A stretch of DNA of 64,000 nucleotides from CAVTHK01 sp964552235. GTDB taxonomy: Bacteria; Spirochaetota; Spirochaetia; SZUA-6; CAVTHK01. Of this stretch, positions 23,944-32,082 are shown one piece after another; within the stretch, counting starts at the first letter, position 1; each line of letters opens with the position of its first letter. Both the position numbers and the translations under genes were made by a program. The notes under the pieces are model-generated. The model saw nothing but the letters and a program-made list of their open reading frames with translations, searched no databases and was not told where the DNA came from. The stretch covers positions 28,363 through 92,362 of the forward strand of contig CAZKGO010000007.1 in the NCBI GenBank assembly GCA_964552235.1, given 5' to 3'.

Positions 23944-24837
23944 ATGAACAAGCTCGCTCTGGTCGTGGGTCTCGTGCTTTCGGTCAGCCTGCCGCTGCCG
24001 GGCCAGAGCGTGACCGTGCAGTTCGCCGACGGCCTGCTCGAAGCGCAGCGCGGCGGCAAGTGGGTGACGGTGGACGTGGGTGCCGACCTGGAGCCGGATG
24101 CGGTCGTGCGGCTTTCGGCCGGCGGCTACGCGGAGCTCGCCCGCGGCGGCCGGATGATCGCCCTCAGCCGCGGCGGCACCTACCGGCTTTCCGACCTGCT
24201 CAAGGCGGCCGGTGCGGCCTCCGCCTGGGGCATGGGCTCGGTGGTGAACGCCAAGCTGACCGCCCTCGCGGGCACCCGCGCCGTCGCGCCCCAGTCGGCC
24301 CAGATGGGCGCCCGGGGCTCCGCCCAGGGCGGCGCAGAGGTCACCTGGGTCGAGGACGAGGCGGGCGAGATGGTCCGGAGCGGAATCACGCTGCTGGCCG
24401 ACGGCCGGGTCGCGGAGGCTCTCGAGTCCTTCAAGCAGGCCCTCGACAGCGCGGCGGACCCGGAGTCCGAGGCCGCGGCCCGCTTCTACGCTGCCTACGC
24501 CCACGACCGGCTCGGGCAAGGGGGCCCGGCGATGCGACTGATCGCGCGGGTGAGCCCCGCGGCCACCGTCGACTACTACCGGGACTTCGTGCTCCTGAAG
24601 AGCCGCCTGCTCATCGAGAACGGGGCCGCTTCGGAGGCGCTGCCGCTCCTCGACGGCTACCTGGCTGCGGGCCCGGGAGCCGAGGACGCGCAGGCGGCGC
24701 ACGTGCTGGCCGCTTTCGCCTATCGCGCCCTCGGCGACGAGCAGGCCGCGACAGCCCGGCTGCAGACGGCTCGGGACATCGCGCCGGCCACGGAGCTCGG
24801 GCAGAAGGCCGGCGCGCTCATCCCTGAGGGTCGATAG
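23944..24837 (+). CDS. secreted FecR-like / TPR-like protein
   Basis: The 297-residue protein has a signal peptide (MNKLALVVGLVLSVSLPLPGQS). Residues 23-90 form a FecR-like beta domain (VTVQFADGLLEAQRGGKW, LEPDAVVRLSAGGYAELA). After a variable linker the rest is helical, with tetratricopeptide character (EALESFKQALDSAADPESEAAARFYAAYAHDRLGQ, ALPLLDGYLAAGPGAEDAQAAHVLAAFAYRALGD, split by polar loops). FecR/TPR proteins of this sort are common in spirochaetes and appear to be envelope scaffolds; the exact role is unknown. The ATG at 23944 follows a purine-rich GGGGGACGAG. Its 3' end overlaps the convergent thiF gene by 20 bases. Confidence 0.82.
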   Translation: MNKLALVVGLVLSVSLPLPGQSVTVQFADGLLEAQRGGKWVTVDVGADLEPDAVVRLSAGGYAELARGGRMIALSRGGTYRLSDLLKAAGAASAWGMGSVVNAKLTALAGTRAVAPQSAQMGARGSAQGGAEVTWVEDEAGEMVRSGITLLADGRVAEALESFKQALDSAADPESEAAARFYAAYAHDRLGQGGPAMRLIARVSPAATVDYYRDFVLLKSRLLIENGAASEALPLLDGYLAAGPGAEDAQAAHVLAAFAYRALGDEQAATARLQTARDIAPATELGQKAGALIPEGR

Positions 24838-25582
24838 CGCCCCCGCAGACGCCGCAGCGGGGGTCGCGTTGGACGCGGACGATCCGCGTCTCCATCGTGA
24901 GCGCGTCGAGGATCAGCAGCCGGTCGATGAGCCGGACACCGATTCCGAGCAGGAACTTCAGCGCCTCGGCCGCCTGCACCGCGCCGATGATCCCGGCCAC
25001 CGCCCCGAGAACGCCTCTGTCGCTGCGGGTTGAGACTGCCTCCGCGGGCGGAGGCTCGACGTAGACGCAGCGGTAGCAGGCATGTCCGGGCTCCCAGCTC
25101 ATGGTCTGGCCCTGGAACTCCGCCACACCGCCCTGGCTGAATGGCCTGCCCTCCACCACGCACGCGTCGTTGACCAGGAACTTCGTCGGGAAATCATCGG
25201 TCGCCTCCAGGACAAAGTCGTAGGCCCGGACCAGCTCCCGCATGTTCTGCGGCCCCAGCCGCTCCTCGATCGGCACCACCTTCACGTCCCGGTTGAGGCG
25301 CTCGAGGCTGTCCCGGGCCGAAGCGGCCTTTGGCCGTCCCACGTCGGCGGTGCCGTGGAGGATCTGCCGCTGCAGGTTGCCGAGCTCCACGCGGTCGAAA
25401 TCCGCGATCCCGATGGTGCCGACCCCCGCTGCAGCCAGGTACAGCGCGATGGGCGATCCCAGCCCGCCGGCGCCGACGATCAGCACCCTGGAGCGGAGCA
25501 GCCGTTCCTGGCCGGCCGCGCCGACTCCCGGCAGCAGGATGTTGCGGCTGTAGCGGATGATCTGATCCTCGCCCAGTCCCAT
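24818..25582 (-). CDS. thiF: ThiF/MoeB-type E1-like adenylyltransferase
   Basis: The 254-residue protein activates the C-terminal Gly-Gly of a ubiquitin-like sulfur carrier by adenylation. It has the nucleotide-binding loop VLIVGAGGLGSPIALYLAAAGVG, the Arg of GNLQRQ, the catalytic aspartate region LEATDDFPTKFLVND, and a structural zinc site of two CXXC pairs (CYRC and CGVC). The ThiS-like protein encoded immediately upstream on the same strand makes thiazole/thiamin synthesis the likely pathway; MoeB-like molybdopterin use is the alternative. The ATG at 25582 is preceded by GGGGGAG. The protein lacks a rhodanese domain. No thiG, thiH or thiE lies in the window. Confidence 0.9.
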   Translation of the reverse strand: MGLGEDQIIRYSRNILLPGVGAAGQERLLRSRVLIVGAGGLGSPIALYLAAAGVGTIGIADFDRVELGNLQRQILHGTADVGRPKAASARDSLERLNRDVKVVPIEERLGPQNMRELVRAYDFVLEATDDFPTKFLVNDACVVEGRPFSQGGVAEFQGQTMSWEPGHACYRCVYVEPPPAEAVSTRSDRGVLGAVAGIIGAVQAAEALKFLLGIGVRLIDRLLILDALTMETRIVRVQRDPRCGVCGGAIDPQG

Positions 25583-25665
25583 GGCCGGCTCCCCCGCCGC
25601 GCCCTCACCCTGCCGCAGGCCCTGCCCCGGCTTCGGCGCCGCAGCAGGCTTCGCGCCGTTTGAGC

Positions 25666-25872
25666 TCAGCCGCCGGAGATGCGGAGGAGAAGCTCCACGA
25701 CGTCGCCGTCGTGCACGAGGGTGGCGGCGCAGGCGCCGCGGTCCAGGATGCGGCCGTTGAGCTGGACCGAGACCATCTCCGGCGCAGCCACGCCGCGAAG
25801 GCGAAGCAGGTCGGCGATCGCGACCCGCTGCCCATCGAGAACCTCGCGTTTCCCGTTGATGGTGACGGTCAA
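25666..25872 (-). CDS. thiS: ThiS-like sulfur carrier protein
   Basis: The 68-residue beta-grasp protein begins TVTINGKREVLDG and ends with RISGG, the Gly-Gly that ThiF adenylates and sulfur is loaded on. VSVQLNGRILDRG and DGDVVELLLRISGG match ThiS in spacing and length. The start is TTG at 25872, with GAGGAG 5 nt upstream. The TTG overlaps the TGA of a preceding short frame (TTGA); that frame (EVVEEPG at its end) has only weak starts at 25907-25913, so it may be no more than leader. thiF starts 83 bases downstream. No TPP riboswitch signature was seen in the leader. Confidence 0.85.
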   Translation of the reverse strand: MTVTINGKREVLDGQRVAIADLLRLRGVAAPEMVSVQLNGRILDRGACAATLVHDGDVVELLLRISGG

Positions 25873-25947
25873 CCCGGCTCCTCGACGACCTCGCGGCCGC
25901 AGCCCATCGGCACCAGGTTCCCGCGGCTGACAAGGAAGTCGAAGGGC

Positions 25948-25976
25948 ACACTACCGCCGGCGGATGTAATGGTCAA
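25948..25976 (-). promoter_or_regulatory. sigma70-like promoter of thiS-thiF
   Basis: On the minus strand TTGACC (25976-25971), 17 bases, TAGTGT (25953-25948). The leader to the TTG of thiS would be about 70 nt. Confidence 0.5.
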
Positions 25977-26039
25977 GGCCGCCGGGGAGGCCGATCGAGC
26001 TTGACAGGCGCCAGCGGCCGCGGTAGGTGAGAGCCACCG

Positions 26040-27605
26040 ATGCGACGACGCCTCTGCCCTGCTCTGCTCTTCCTGCCGGCGGCCGCGCTGATCCTCGCCG
26101 GCTGCGGGGGCGGGGCTGCCGGGACGCGGACTCTGGTCTACGGCACGACCTCGCGGCCGTCGGGTGTGGACCCGGCGCAGGCCTACGACTTTCCCACCCT
26201 CGAGGTGCTGCAGAACATCCACCGGGGCCTCGTCGGCTGGGAGCCCGGCACGGCGCGGCTGGCGCCCGTTCTTGCCGCCGGCTGGTCGGCGAACCAGGCG
26301 GCAGACGAGTTCACCGTGAGGCTGCGCGGCAACCTCCGGTTCCCCGACGGCACTCCGTTGACGGCCGGCGTCGTCAAGTGGGCGGTCGAGCGCGCGGCGA
26401 GGCTGCAGGGCGACGCGTCGTGGCTGGTCACCGACTTCGTCAGCCGGGTCGACGCTCTCGACGAGCGCACCGTCCGGTTCACGCTCAAGAGGCCGACCGC
26501 CTTTTTCCCCGCGCTGCTCGCCTGCGCACCCTACTTTCCCGTGAGCCCGGGCACCTACCCCGCGGACCGGATCGCCTACGGTCCGCAGGAGCTGGGCGGA
26601 ATCGGGCTTGCCGGCCTCGGCCCGTACCGGGCCGTCGCCTCCGGCAGCGACGCAGCGATCGTGCTCGAGGCGGACCCCGGCTACCGGGGTCCGCGACCCG
26701 GCATCGAGCGCATCGTCATCCGGGTCTTTCCCGAAAGCGCCGCACTGCGCCTCGCTCTCGAGAAGGGCGAGATCGACATCGCCTTCAGGGGGCTGCGTCC
26801 GCCGGACATCGAGCGGCTCTCGGCGCAGGGCGGCATCTCGGTCCACAGGCGCAGCGGCCCGCAGATCCGCACCCTCTGCTTCGAGACATCGCAGTCGGTG
26901 TTCGGCGACAGGCGGCTGCGTCAGGCGATCGCGGCTCTCGTCGACCGGCGGCAGATCGTCGACAAGGTCTTCCTCGGCCGCGCCACCCCGGCCTACTCGA
27001 TGGTGCCGGCTCACGTCGAGCACCACCTGCCTTCGTTCAGGAGTGCCTACGGCGAAGGTCCGGACCCGGCCAGGGCGGAGCGCCTGCTGCGCGAGGCAGG
27101 CTACACCGCCGAGGCGCCGCTGCGCTTCGAGCTGTGGCACGCACCGGCCCGCTACGGGCAGACGGATGCCGCGGCTGCCGAGCTGCTCAAGAGCCAGCTC
27201 GAGAAGTCGAAGGGCGTGAGCGTCACGGTGAGGAGCACGGACTGGCCGACCTACAGGGACCAGTGGAGAAAGAGGCGGATGCCCGCCTGGCTGCTCGGCT
27301 GGTACCCGGACTACATCGATGCCGACGCCTACACCGCCCCGTTCGCAGGGACGGCGGGCAGCGGGAACGTGGGCGTGAACTTCTCCAGCGCCGAGTGGGA
27401 CCGCTGGATCGCTCTCGAGCAGGGCAGCCTCGAGCGGTCGGCGCGCGGGCGCATCTTCCAGATGATCCAGCAGGCCTGGACCGAAGAGGTTCCCACCATA
27501 CCGCTGTGGCACAGCGATCTGTACGTCTTGACCAGGTCGGGCGTCGAGGGCGTGAGGATCGACCCGGCGACGAGCCTCGACTTCGCCGCCCTCAGGCTCG
27601 AATAG
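26040..27605 (+). CDS. orphan peptide-type ABC substrate-binding lipoprotein (SBP family 5)
   Basis: The 521-residue lipoprotein has signal MRRRLCPALLFLPAAALI and lipobox LAGC. It has family-5 solute-binding features: LVYGTTSRPSGVDPAQAYD at the mature N-terminus, LRGNLRFPDGTPLTAG, a middle region with VFGDRRLRQAIAALVDRRQIV, and the late WYPDYIDADAYTAPF typical of DppA/OppA. No permease or ATPase genes adjoin it, so it may feed the transporter at 2.2-8.1 kb or one elsewhere. A perfect TTGACA (26001-26006) lies upstream, with a poor TAGGTG -10 at 17 bases; AGGTGA 9 nt before the ATG can serve as ribosome binding site. It is only distantly similar to the first binding protein. Confidence 0.9.
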   Translation: MRRRLCPALLFLPAAALILAGCGGGAAGTRTLVYGTTSRPSGVDPAQAYDFPTLEVLQNIHRGLVGWEPGTARLAPVLAAGWSANQAADEFTVRLRGNLRFPDGTPLTAGVVKWAVERAARLQGDASWLVTDFVSRVDALDERTVRFTLKRPTAFFPALLACAPYFPVSPGTYPADRIAYGPQELGGIGLAGLGPYRAVASGSDAAIVLEADPGYRGPRPGIERIVIRVFPESAALRLALEKGEIDIAFRGLRPPDIERLSAQGGISVHRRSGPQIRTLCFETSQSVFGDRRLRQAIAALVDRRQIVDKVFLGRATPAYSMVPAHVEHHLPSFRSAYGEGPDPARAERLLREAGYTAEAPLRFELWHAPARYGQTDAAAAELLKSQLEKSKGVSVTVRSTDWPTYRDQWRKRRMPAWLLGWYPDYIDADAYTAPFAGTAGSGNVGVNFSSAEWDRWIALEQGSLERSARGRIFQMIQQAWTEEVPTIPLWHSDLYVLTRSGVEGVRIDPATSLDFAALRLE

Positions 27606-27631
27606 GGCTGGCCCACACCGCCTGACCGTCG

Positions 27632-27647
27632 CGCTCGAGCTCGAGCG
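27632..27647. repeat. 16-nt perfect palindrome between convergent genes
   Basis: CGCTCGAG followed directly by CTCGAGCG, in the 55-bp gap between the orphan lipoprotein gene and rimO. It may help end both transcripts; there is no T-tract. Confidence 0.35.
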
Positions 27648-27660
27648 GGCCGCCTCACGC

Positions 27661-29019
27661 TCAGGCTGCGCCGAGCCAGTCCGCCCGCAGGTCATATCCC
27701 GCAGCCCCCGCGAGGCGGACGCGGACAAAATCGCCGGCCCGCGCTCCTTGCGGGACGCCTCGCACGCGCACGACGCCGTCGACCTCCGGCGCCTCGCGCC
27801 TGCTGCGCCCGATCCACCAGCGGCCCTGCCCCGCAGGACGCTCGAGCAGCACCATGGTCTCGCGCCCGACCGCGGCTGCGTTGCGCGCCTCCACGAGGCC
27901 GCGCTGCAGCGCCAGCAGCTCGCCCATCCGCCGCTCGGCCGTAGCCGGCCGCGGACGGCCGGCAAGATCGACGGCCGGCGTTCCGGCCTCGGGCGAAAAG
28001 ACGAAGGCGCCGAGGTGGTCGTAGCCGACCTCGGCCGCGTGGCGCAGCAGGTGGCGGAAGCGGGGCTCGGTCTCGCCGGGGTGGCCGAGCAGGCAGGTGG
28101 TGCGCAGCGCCACGTCGGGCATCGCCGCCCGCGCCCGGCCCGGCAGCGAACCCACGGCGGCGATCGTGTCCGCCCGGCCCATGGCGGCGAGCACCGCGGG
28201 GTGGCTGTGCTGAATCGGCACGTCGAGGTAGGGACAGACCTGGGCCACCGAGGCCATGGCCTCGAGCAGCCGATCGCTCACGCGCGTCGGGTAGCCGTAG
28301 AGCAGGCGGATCCAGAAGCGGCCGCCGAGCCTGCCGAGGGCGCGCAGCAGGTCCGCCAGGCGCTGCCTGCCTGGGAGGTCGATGCCGTAGGCGGTCACGT
28401 CCTGCGAGACGAGGTCCAGCTCGCGGCAGCCTGCCTCCAGGAGGCTCTCGGCCTCGGCCACGAGGCGCGGCAGCGGACGCGATCGGTAGCGGCCGCGGAT
28501 CGCGGGAATGGCGCAGAAGGCGCAGCGGTGATTGCAGCCTTCGGCGATCTTGAGGTAGGCGTGCGCAGCGCCGCTGAAGACCACCGGATGCCTGCCCGGC
28601 TCCAGGAGCCGGGGCTCGAAGAGCCGATGGGGGCGGCCGGAGACGAGGCTGAACAGGCGCTCGCCCCGCTCGAGCCTCTGCACGACGGCCGCCACCTCGG
28701 CGAGCTCGTCGACGCCCATGACCGCGTCCACCTCGGGGAACAGGTCGAACAGCCGATCGCGCTCGCGCTGCGGAAAGCAGCCGGCCACGACGACCGCCCG
28801 CACCCGGCCCCGGCTCTTGAGCCGGCAGGCCGCGTCGATCGCCCGGGCGCTCTCCTGCCGGGCGTCGGCGATGAAGGCGCAGGTGTTGACGATGATCACG
28901 TCGGCCTGCTCGGGCGCGGGGGCCAGAATCACACCCGCGGCGATGAGCTCGCCGGCCATGATCTGGGAATCGACGAGGTTCTTGACGCAGCCGAGGCTGA
29001 CGAATCCGACGGTAAACAC
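27661..29019 (-). CDS. rimO: ribosomal protein S12 methylthiotransferase RimO
   Basis: The 452-residue radical SAM methylthiotransferase modifies an aspartate of ribosomal protein S12. The N-terminal UPF0004 domain begins VGFVSLGCVKNLVDSQIMAG, which separates RimO from MiaB, and holds the first FeS-cluster cysteines (GCVKN, NTCAF, AGCFPQR). The SAM cluster motif is CNHRCAFCAIPAIRG, and the C-terminal 60 residues are a TRAM domain. It starts at GTG 29019 without a ribosome binding site. A promoter (TTGATC, 17 bases, TATGAT) ends 11 bases before the start, so the leader is only about 5 nt. Annotation is secure. Confidence 0.93.
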   Translation of the reverse strand: MFTVGFVSLGCVKNLVDSQIMAGELIAAGVILAPAPEQADVIIVNTCAFIADARQESARAIDAACRLKSRGRVRAVVVAGCFPQRERDRLFDLFPEVDAVMGVDELAEVAAVVQRLERGERLFSLVSGRPHRLFEPRLLEPGRHPVVFSGAAHAYLKIAEGCNHRCAFCAIPAIRGRYRSRPLPRLVAEAESLLEAGCRELDLVSQDVTAYGIDLPGRQRLADLLRALGRLGGRFWIRLLYGYPTRVSDRLLEAMASVAQVCPYLDVPIQHSHPAVLAAMGRADTIAAVGSLPGRARAAMPDVALRTTCLLGHPGETEPRFRHLLRHAAEVGYDHLGAFVFSPEAGTPAVDLAGRPRPATAERRMGELLALQRGLVEARNAAAVGRETMVLLERPAGQGRWWIGRSRREAPEVDGVVRVRGVPQGARAGDFVRVRLAGAAGYDLRADWLGAA

Positions 29020-29030
29020 GGGGATGGCGG

Positions 29031-29072
29031 ATCATACGGGGATTGGCCGGGCGGATCAATCGGTGCTACCCT
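29031..29072. promoter_or_regulatory. overlapping divergent promoters for rimO and the radical SAM gene
   Basis: For rimO (minus): TTGATC (29059-29054), 17 bases, TATGAT (29036-29031). For the plus-strand gene: TTGGCC (29043-29048), 18 bases, TACCCT (29067-29072), 9 bases before the GTG at 29082. The two elements interlock, so polymerase bound at one should exclude the other. Confidence 0.6.
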
Positions 29073-29081
29073 GCGGTTGCC

Positions 29082-30401
29082 GTGAGCCTGCCCTACCTCG
29101 CCGTCGCCAACGTCCGGGGAGAGATCTTCGAGGCGCGCGATTACCTGATGACCGGGATGGCGCTCGACCGCGCGCTGCTGCCCGACGCATCGGACCTGAT
29201 CCCGCTGCCCTACGGCAGCAACCTCTTCGTGCTGCCGGGGCGCCTGCCGATCGGCTGGGATCGGCGCAGCCGCCGCTTCGCGGCGGTGAACGAGGTCGGC
29301 GGCGAGCCGGTGAGCGCGGTGGCTGCGTTCATGGCGCCCGCCTACCTGCAGCTGGCACGCGCGGCGGCCGAGGCGCGCGGCGGCGACCGCAGGCGGCTGC
29401 CGCTGTACAGCTACACGGCCGTGGGGTGGAAGGGCGGCCGCTTCTACGCGGCAGGCGTGCGCATCGATTCCGACGTGCGGCAGGACCTGCGGCTCGTCGA
29501 CCTCGCTGCGGTCGAGCAGGCGGCCGACCGCATGCTGGCGCGATTCCCCCGCAACCGCCTCGTCGCGCACCTGGTCGAGAAATGCGTCCGCTGCTACGGC
29601 TGCCCGGCGGCGCGCAACTTTGTGCTGGGCCGCTGGGAGTGCCCTGTGCCCACCAGCCGCGCCTGCAACGCCGGCTGCGTCGGATGCATCTCGCAGCAGC
29701 CCGCATCGACGGGCGTGCCCGCTTCGCAGTCCCGGCTGGAGTTCACGCCCACCCCCGAGGAGATCGTGGAGCTCGCTGCGCCGCACCTGGAAAAGGCTCC
29801 CCGTCCGGTGGCGAGCTTCGGCCAGGGATGCGAGGGGGAGCCGCTGCTGGAGGCAGCCCTGATCGAGGAGGCCATCCGGGGGATCCGCGGCCGCACCGCT
29901 CGAGGCGTGATCAACATAAACACCAACGGCAGCCTCCCCGACGCGATCGAGCGGCTGGCGCGGGCGGGGCTCGACAGCATACGCGTCAGCCTCAATTCGG
30001 CGCGGGAGCCCTGGTACGCGGCCTACTACCGCCCGAGGGGCTATGATCTGGCCGCGGTCGTCGAGTCGCTGCGCGTGGCGCGGCGCCACGGGCTGTGGAC
30101 ATCGCTCAACTACCTCGTGTTTCCTGGGCTCACGGACCGCGAGGACGAGACCGAAGCCCTCGAACGCCTGGCGCGCGAGACCCGGGTGAACATGATCCAG
30201 ACGCGCAACCTGAACATCGACCCCGACTGGTACATCGACGCCCTCGGCCTGAGGGGGGACGGCGTCGCCGCTCTCGGAATGCGCTCGTGGATCGCCCGGG
30301 TGCGGCAGCGCCTGCCCTGGGTGAGGCTCGGCTACTTCAACCCGCCGCGCGAGGACATGCGCAGCGAGCACTACGCCTTTGCGGATCAGCCGGGGGAGTG
30401 A
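29082..30401 (+). CDS. radical SAM protein with extra N-terminal domain, function unknown
   Basis: The 439-residue protein carries the radical SAM cluster motif CNAGCVGC in the middle (about residue 202), after an N-terminal domain of about 170 residues that itself holds a cysteine cluster (KCVRCYGCPAARNF) just before it. The barrel continues with SFGQGCEGEPLLE, VININTNGSLPD and IRVSLNS, resembling pyruvate-formate-lyase-activase-like radical SAM folds. The additional cysteines could bind a second FeS cluster, but it is not a recognised SPASM arrangement. The GTG at 29082 is chosen from frame, promoter position and the hydrophobic start SLPYLAVANVRGEIFEARDYL. Substrate and pathway are unknown. 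It ends at the base before the stop of the convergent ptsN. Confidence 0.78.
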   Translation: MSLPYLAVANVRGEIFEARDYLMTGMALDRALLPDASDLIPLPYGSNLFVLPGRLPIGWDRRSRRFAAVNEVGGEPVSAVAAFMAPAYLQLARAAAEARGGDRRRLPLYSYTAVGWKGGRFYAAGVRIDSDVRQDLRLVDLAAVEQAADRMLARFPRNRLVAHLVEKCVRCYGCPAARNFVLGRWECPVPTSRACNAGCVGCISQQPASTGVPASQSRLEFTPTPEEIVELAAPHLEKAPRPVASFGQGCEGEPLLEAALIEEAIRGIRGRTARGVININTNGSLPDAIERLARAGLDSIRVSLNSAREPWYAAYYRPRGYDLAAVVESLRVARRHGLWTSLNYLVFPGLTDREDETEALERLARETRVNMIQTRNLNIDPDWYIDALGLRGDGVAALGMRSWIARVRQRLPWVRLGYFNPPREDMRSEHYAFADQPGE

Positions 30402-30851
30402 TCACTCCTCCCGGAACAGCTCCACGACCTCTTCGGCATTCTTTGCACCCGCCACCGCCCTGCAGAACGCCGTCGAGCGGGTCATGCGGGCGATCTCCGC
30501 GAGGGCTTCGATGTGGGGACCCGACTTGTCGGGAGGTGCGAGGATGAGGAAAAAGAGGGTCGACGGCTTGCCGTCGAGGGCCTGGAAGTCGATTCCGGAG
30601 GGGGCCACCCCGATGGCGATCGTCAGGTCCTTGACCGCGGTGGTCTTGGCGTGCGGAACGGCGATGCCGTTCTCCAAGCCGGTGCTGCCGAGGGCCTCGC
30701 GCGCGAGCACCGCCTCGTAGGCCTTGCGCTGGTCGGCCAGGCGGTGGGCGCTCGAAAGCACGTCCAGGAGCTCGCGGATCACTTCGTCTTTCGACTTGCC
30801 GGTCAGCGGAACCTTGACGACGTCCGCACCGATGAGGTCGATCAGCGCCAT
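30402..30851 (-). CDS. ptsN: PTS EIIA-type regulatory protein (PtsN/EIIANtr-like)
   Basis: The 149-residue protein is a single EIIA domain of the fructose/mannitol/nitrogen class. The phospho-accepting histidine is H67 in NGIAVPHAKT, and LGSTGLENGIAVPH plus VFFLILAPPDKSGPHI-like elements (here LFFLILAPPDKSG) are typical. Free-standing EIIA proteins usually regulate partners by phosphorylation state and do not transport sugar. The ATG at 30851 has a GGGGG stretch upstream. It is the last gene of the V-ATPase operon, 61 bases after the universal stress protein gene. The operon's first protein also contains an EIIA domain. Confidence 0.9.
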   Translation of the reverse strand: MALIDLIGADVVKVPLTGKSKDEVIRELLDVLSSAHRLADQRKAYEAVLAREALGSTGLENGIAVPHAKTTAVKDLTIAIGVAPSGIDFQALDGKPSTLFFLILAPPDKSGPHIEALAEIARMTRSTAFCRAVAGAKNAEEVVELFREE

Positions 30852-30912
30852 GGATGACACCCCCACGACAGTATTGCAGAGACCGAGACGCTCGGCAAGG
30901 CGACGGCCGCGC

Positions 30913-31401
30913 TCACGCGTCGCCTCCGAAGAGGTCCCAGACGCGATCCTCGTCCTTGACGATCAGCACCGCGCACGGGACCGTCCGCATCGCGCGCTCG
31001 GCCTCGTTGTAGAACTCGTCGCGCCGGCTGCGGATGTGGGACAGCTCGCCGATGACCAGCAGGTCGATCCGCTTCTGGGCGACCACCCGCTTGATCTCCT
31101 GGTGCACCGTCCCGCGCGTGCTGATGATCTCGATGGCGACGCCCTTGCGATGGGCCAGCTCGCGCACGTGGTTCAGGTAGCGCTCGGCGTCGGCCTCCAG
31201 GTCGTGCTCGTACTCCTGCTGCTCGGCCGCCAGAAAGATCCGCGTGCGCACCAGGTCTTCGAGGGCCCGGGTGTTGACCACATAGAGGGCCGTCAGCTCG
31301 GCGCCGGCGGCGCCGGCCAGCAACACGGCGTACTGGGCCGCCGTGATGGCCTGCTCGCTTCCGTCGATGTACACGAGGATCCTGCGAATCGGGCAATTCA
31401 T
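30913..31401 (-). CDS. universal stress protein (UspA family)
   Basis: The 162-residue protein has the UspA fold: RRILVYIDGSEQAITAAQYAVLLA at the N-terminus, ALYVVNTRAL, then the helix LNHVRELAHRKGVAIE and LLVIGELSH. The usual ATP-binding glycine loop G2XG9XG(S/T) is degraded (GELSHIRSRR), so nucleotide binding is uncertain. It starts 3 bases after the stop of the ATPase D-subunit gene and is part of that operon. A role in stress-linked control of the ion pump is suggested by position only. Confidence 0.87.
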   Translation of the reverse strand: MNCPIRRILVYIDGSEQAITAAQYAVLLAGAAGAELTALYVVNTRALEDLVRTRIFLAAEQQEYEHDLEADAERYLNHVRELAHRKGVAIEIISTRGTVHQEIKRVVAQKRIDLLVIGELSHIRSRRDEFYNEAERAMRTVPCAVLIVKDEDRVWDLFGGDA

Positions 31402-31404
31402 CGC

Positions 31405-32052
31405 TCACGCTCCTCCCGCGCGCCCGGCGGCGGCCGTGCGGGCTTCCAGCCGCCGCTTGACCATCTTCATCAGCACGAACATGTCGCGCTCGTTCTCCTC
31501 GAGGCGATTGCGCACAAAGGCGACGGTCTCGACGAGGTCGGGAATGGCGATCTTCTCGAGAGCGTTGACCTTGCGGATCGTCTTGCGCACCTCCTGCGCG
31601 AGGCGCATCACGGAGATCTTGAGCTCGGCGAAGCGGCCCATCAGATCGAGGGCCTCCTTGAAGCTCTTCACCGAGGCGTCGATCCAGAAGCTGGTGTCCA
31701 GCGGGCTGTAGAACGGCGGCCGTTCCTCGAACCGGGTCTCGACCACCGGCAGGCTCACGCCCATCACCCGCCGCTGGCGGATGTGGATGTCGGTGCGGAT
31801 GTTGACGGCCCCGGCGAGCTGCGTCACCCGCAGCCGCCCCATCCGCAGCACGGCCTGCTCGAGGGTCCGGTAGGCCTCGGCGAGCGCCTTCTCGATGCGC
31901 GCCTGGAAATCCACGGTCTGGTCCACGAGCGTCAGCAGCTCGATCACGAGGATGTTGCGCTTCTGATCGAGCAGCTCGTAGCCGAGCCGGGCAAAGCTCA
32001 GCTCGCCGGCGAGGCGCAGGAGGCTGGTCTTGGTCGGGGCGACGTTTCTCAC
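31405..32052 (-). CDS. atpD: V/A-type ATPase subunit D (central stalk)
   Basis: The 215-residue protein is the coiled-coil rotor shaft that transmits rotation between the A3B3 head and the membrane ring. It begins VAPTKTSLLRLAGELSFARLG and ends with a second long helix (RNRLEENERDMFVLMKMVKRRLEAR), matching family size. Conserved RVMGVSLPVVE sits in the middle. It follows the B-subunit gene after 30 bases on the same strand. Confidence 0.94.
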   Translation of the reverse strand: MRNVAPTKTSLLRLAGELSFARLGYELLDQKRNILVIELLTLVDQTVDFQARIEKALAEAYRTLEQAVLRMGRLRVTQLAGAVNIRTDIHIRQRRVMGVSLPVVETRFEERPPFYSPLDTSFWIDASVKSFKEALDLMGRFAELKISVMRLAQEVRKTIRKVNALEKIAIPDLVETVAFVRNRLEENERDMFVLMKMVKRRLEARTAAAGRAGGA

Positions 32053-32082
32053 TGAACCTCTCCCGCTGCGGCCGCGGCGGTC

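Noticed and set aside
25873..26000. TPP riboswitch upstream of thiS
   Set aside because: No CUGAUGAG-type core or paired P-helices were seen.
27632..27647. 16-nt palindrome as a transcription-factor site
   Set aside because: It lies between two convergent gene ends, where no promoter is expected, and is made of XhoI-like CTCGAG repeats likely in GC-rich DNA.
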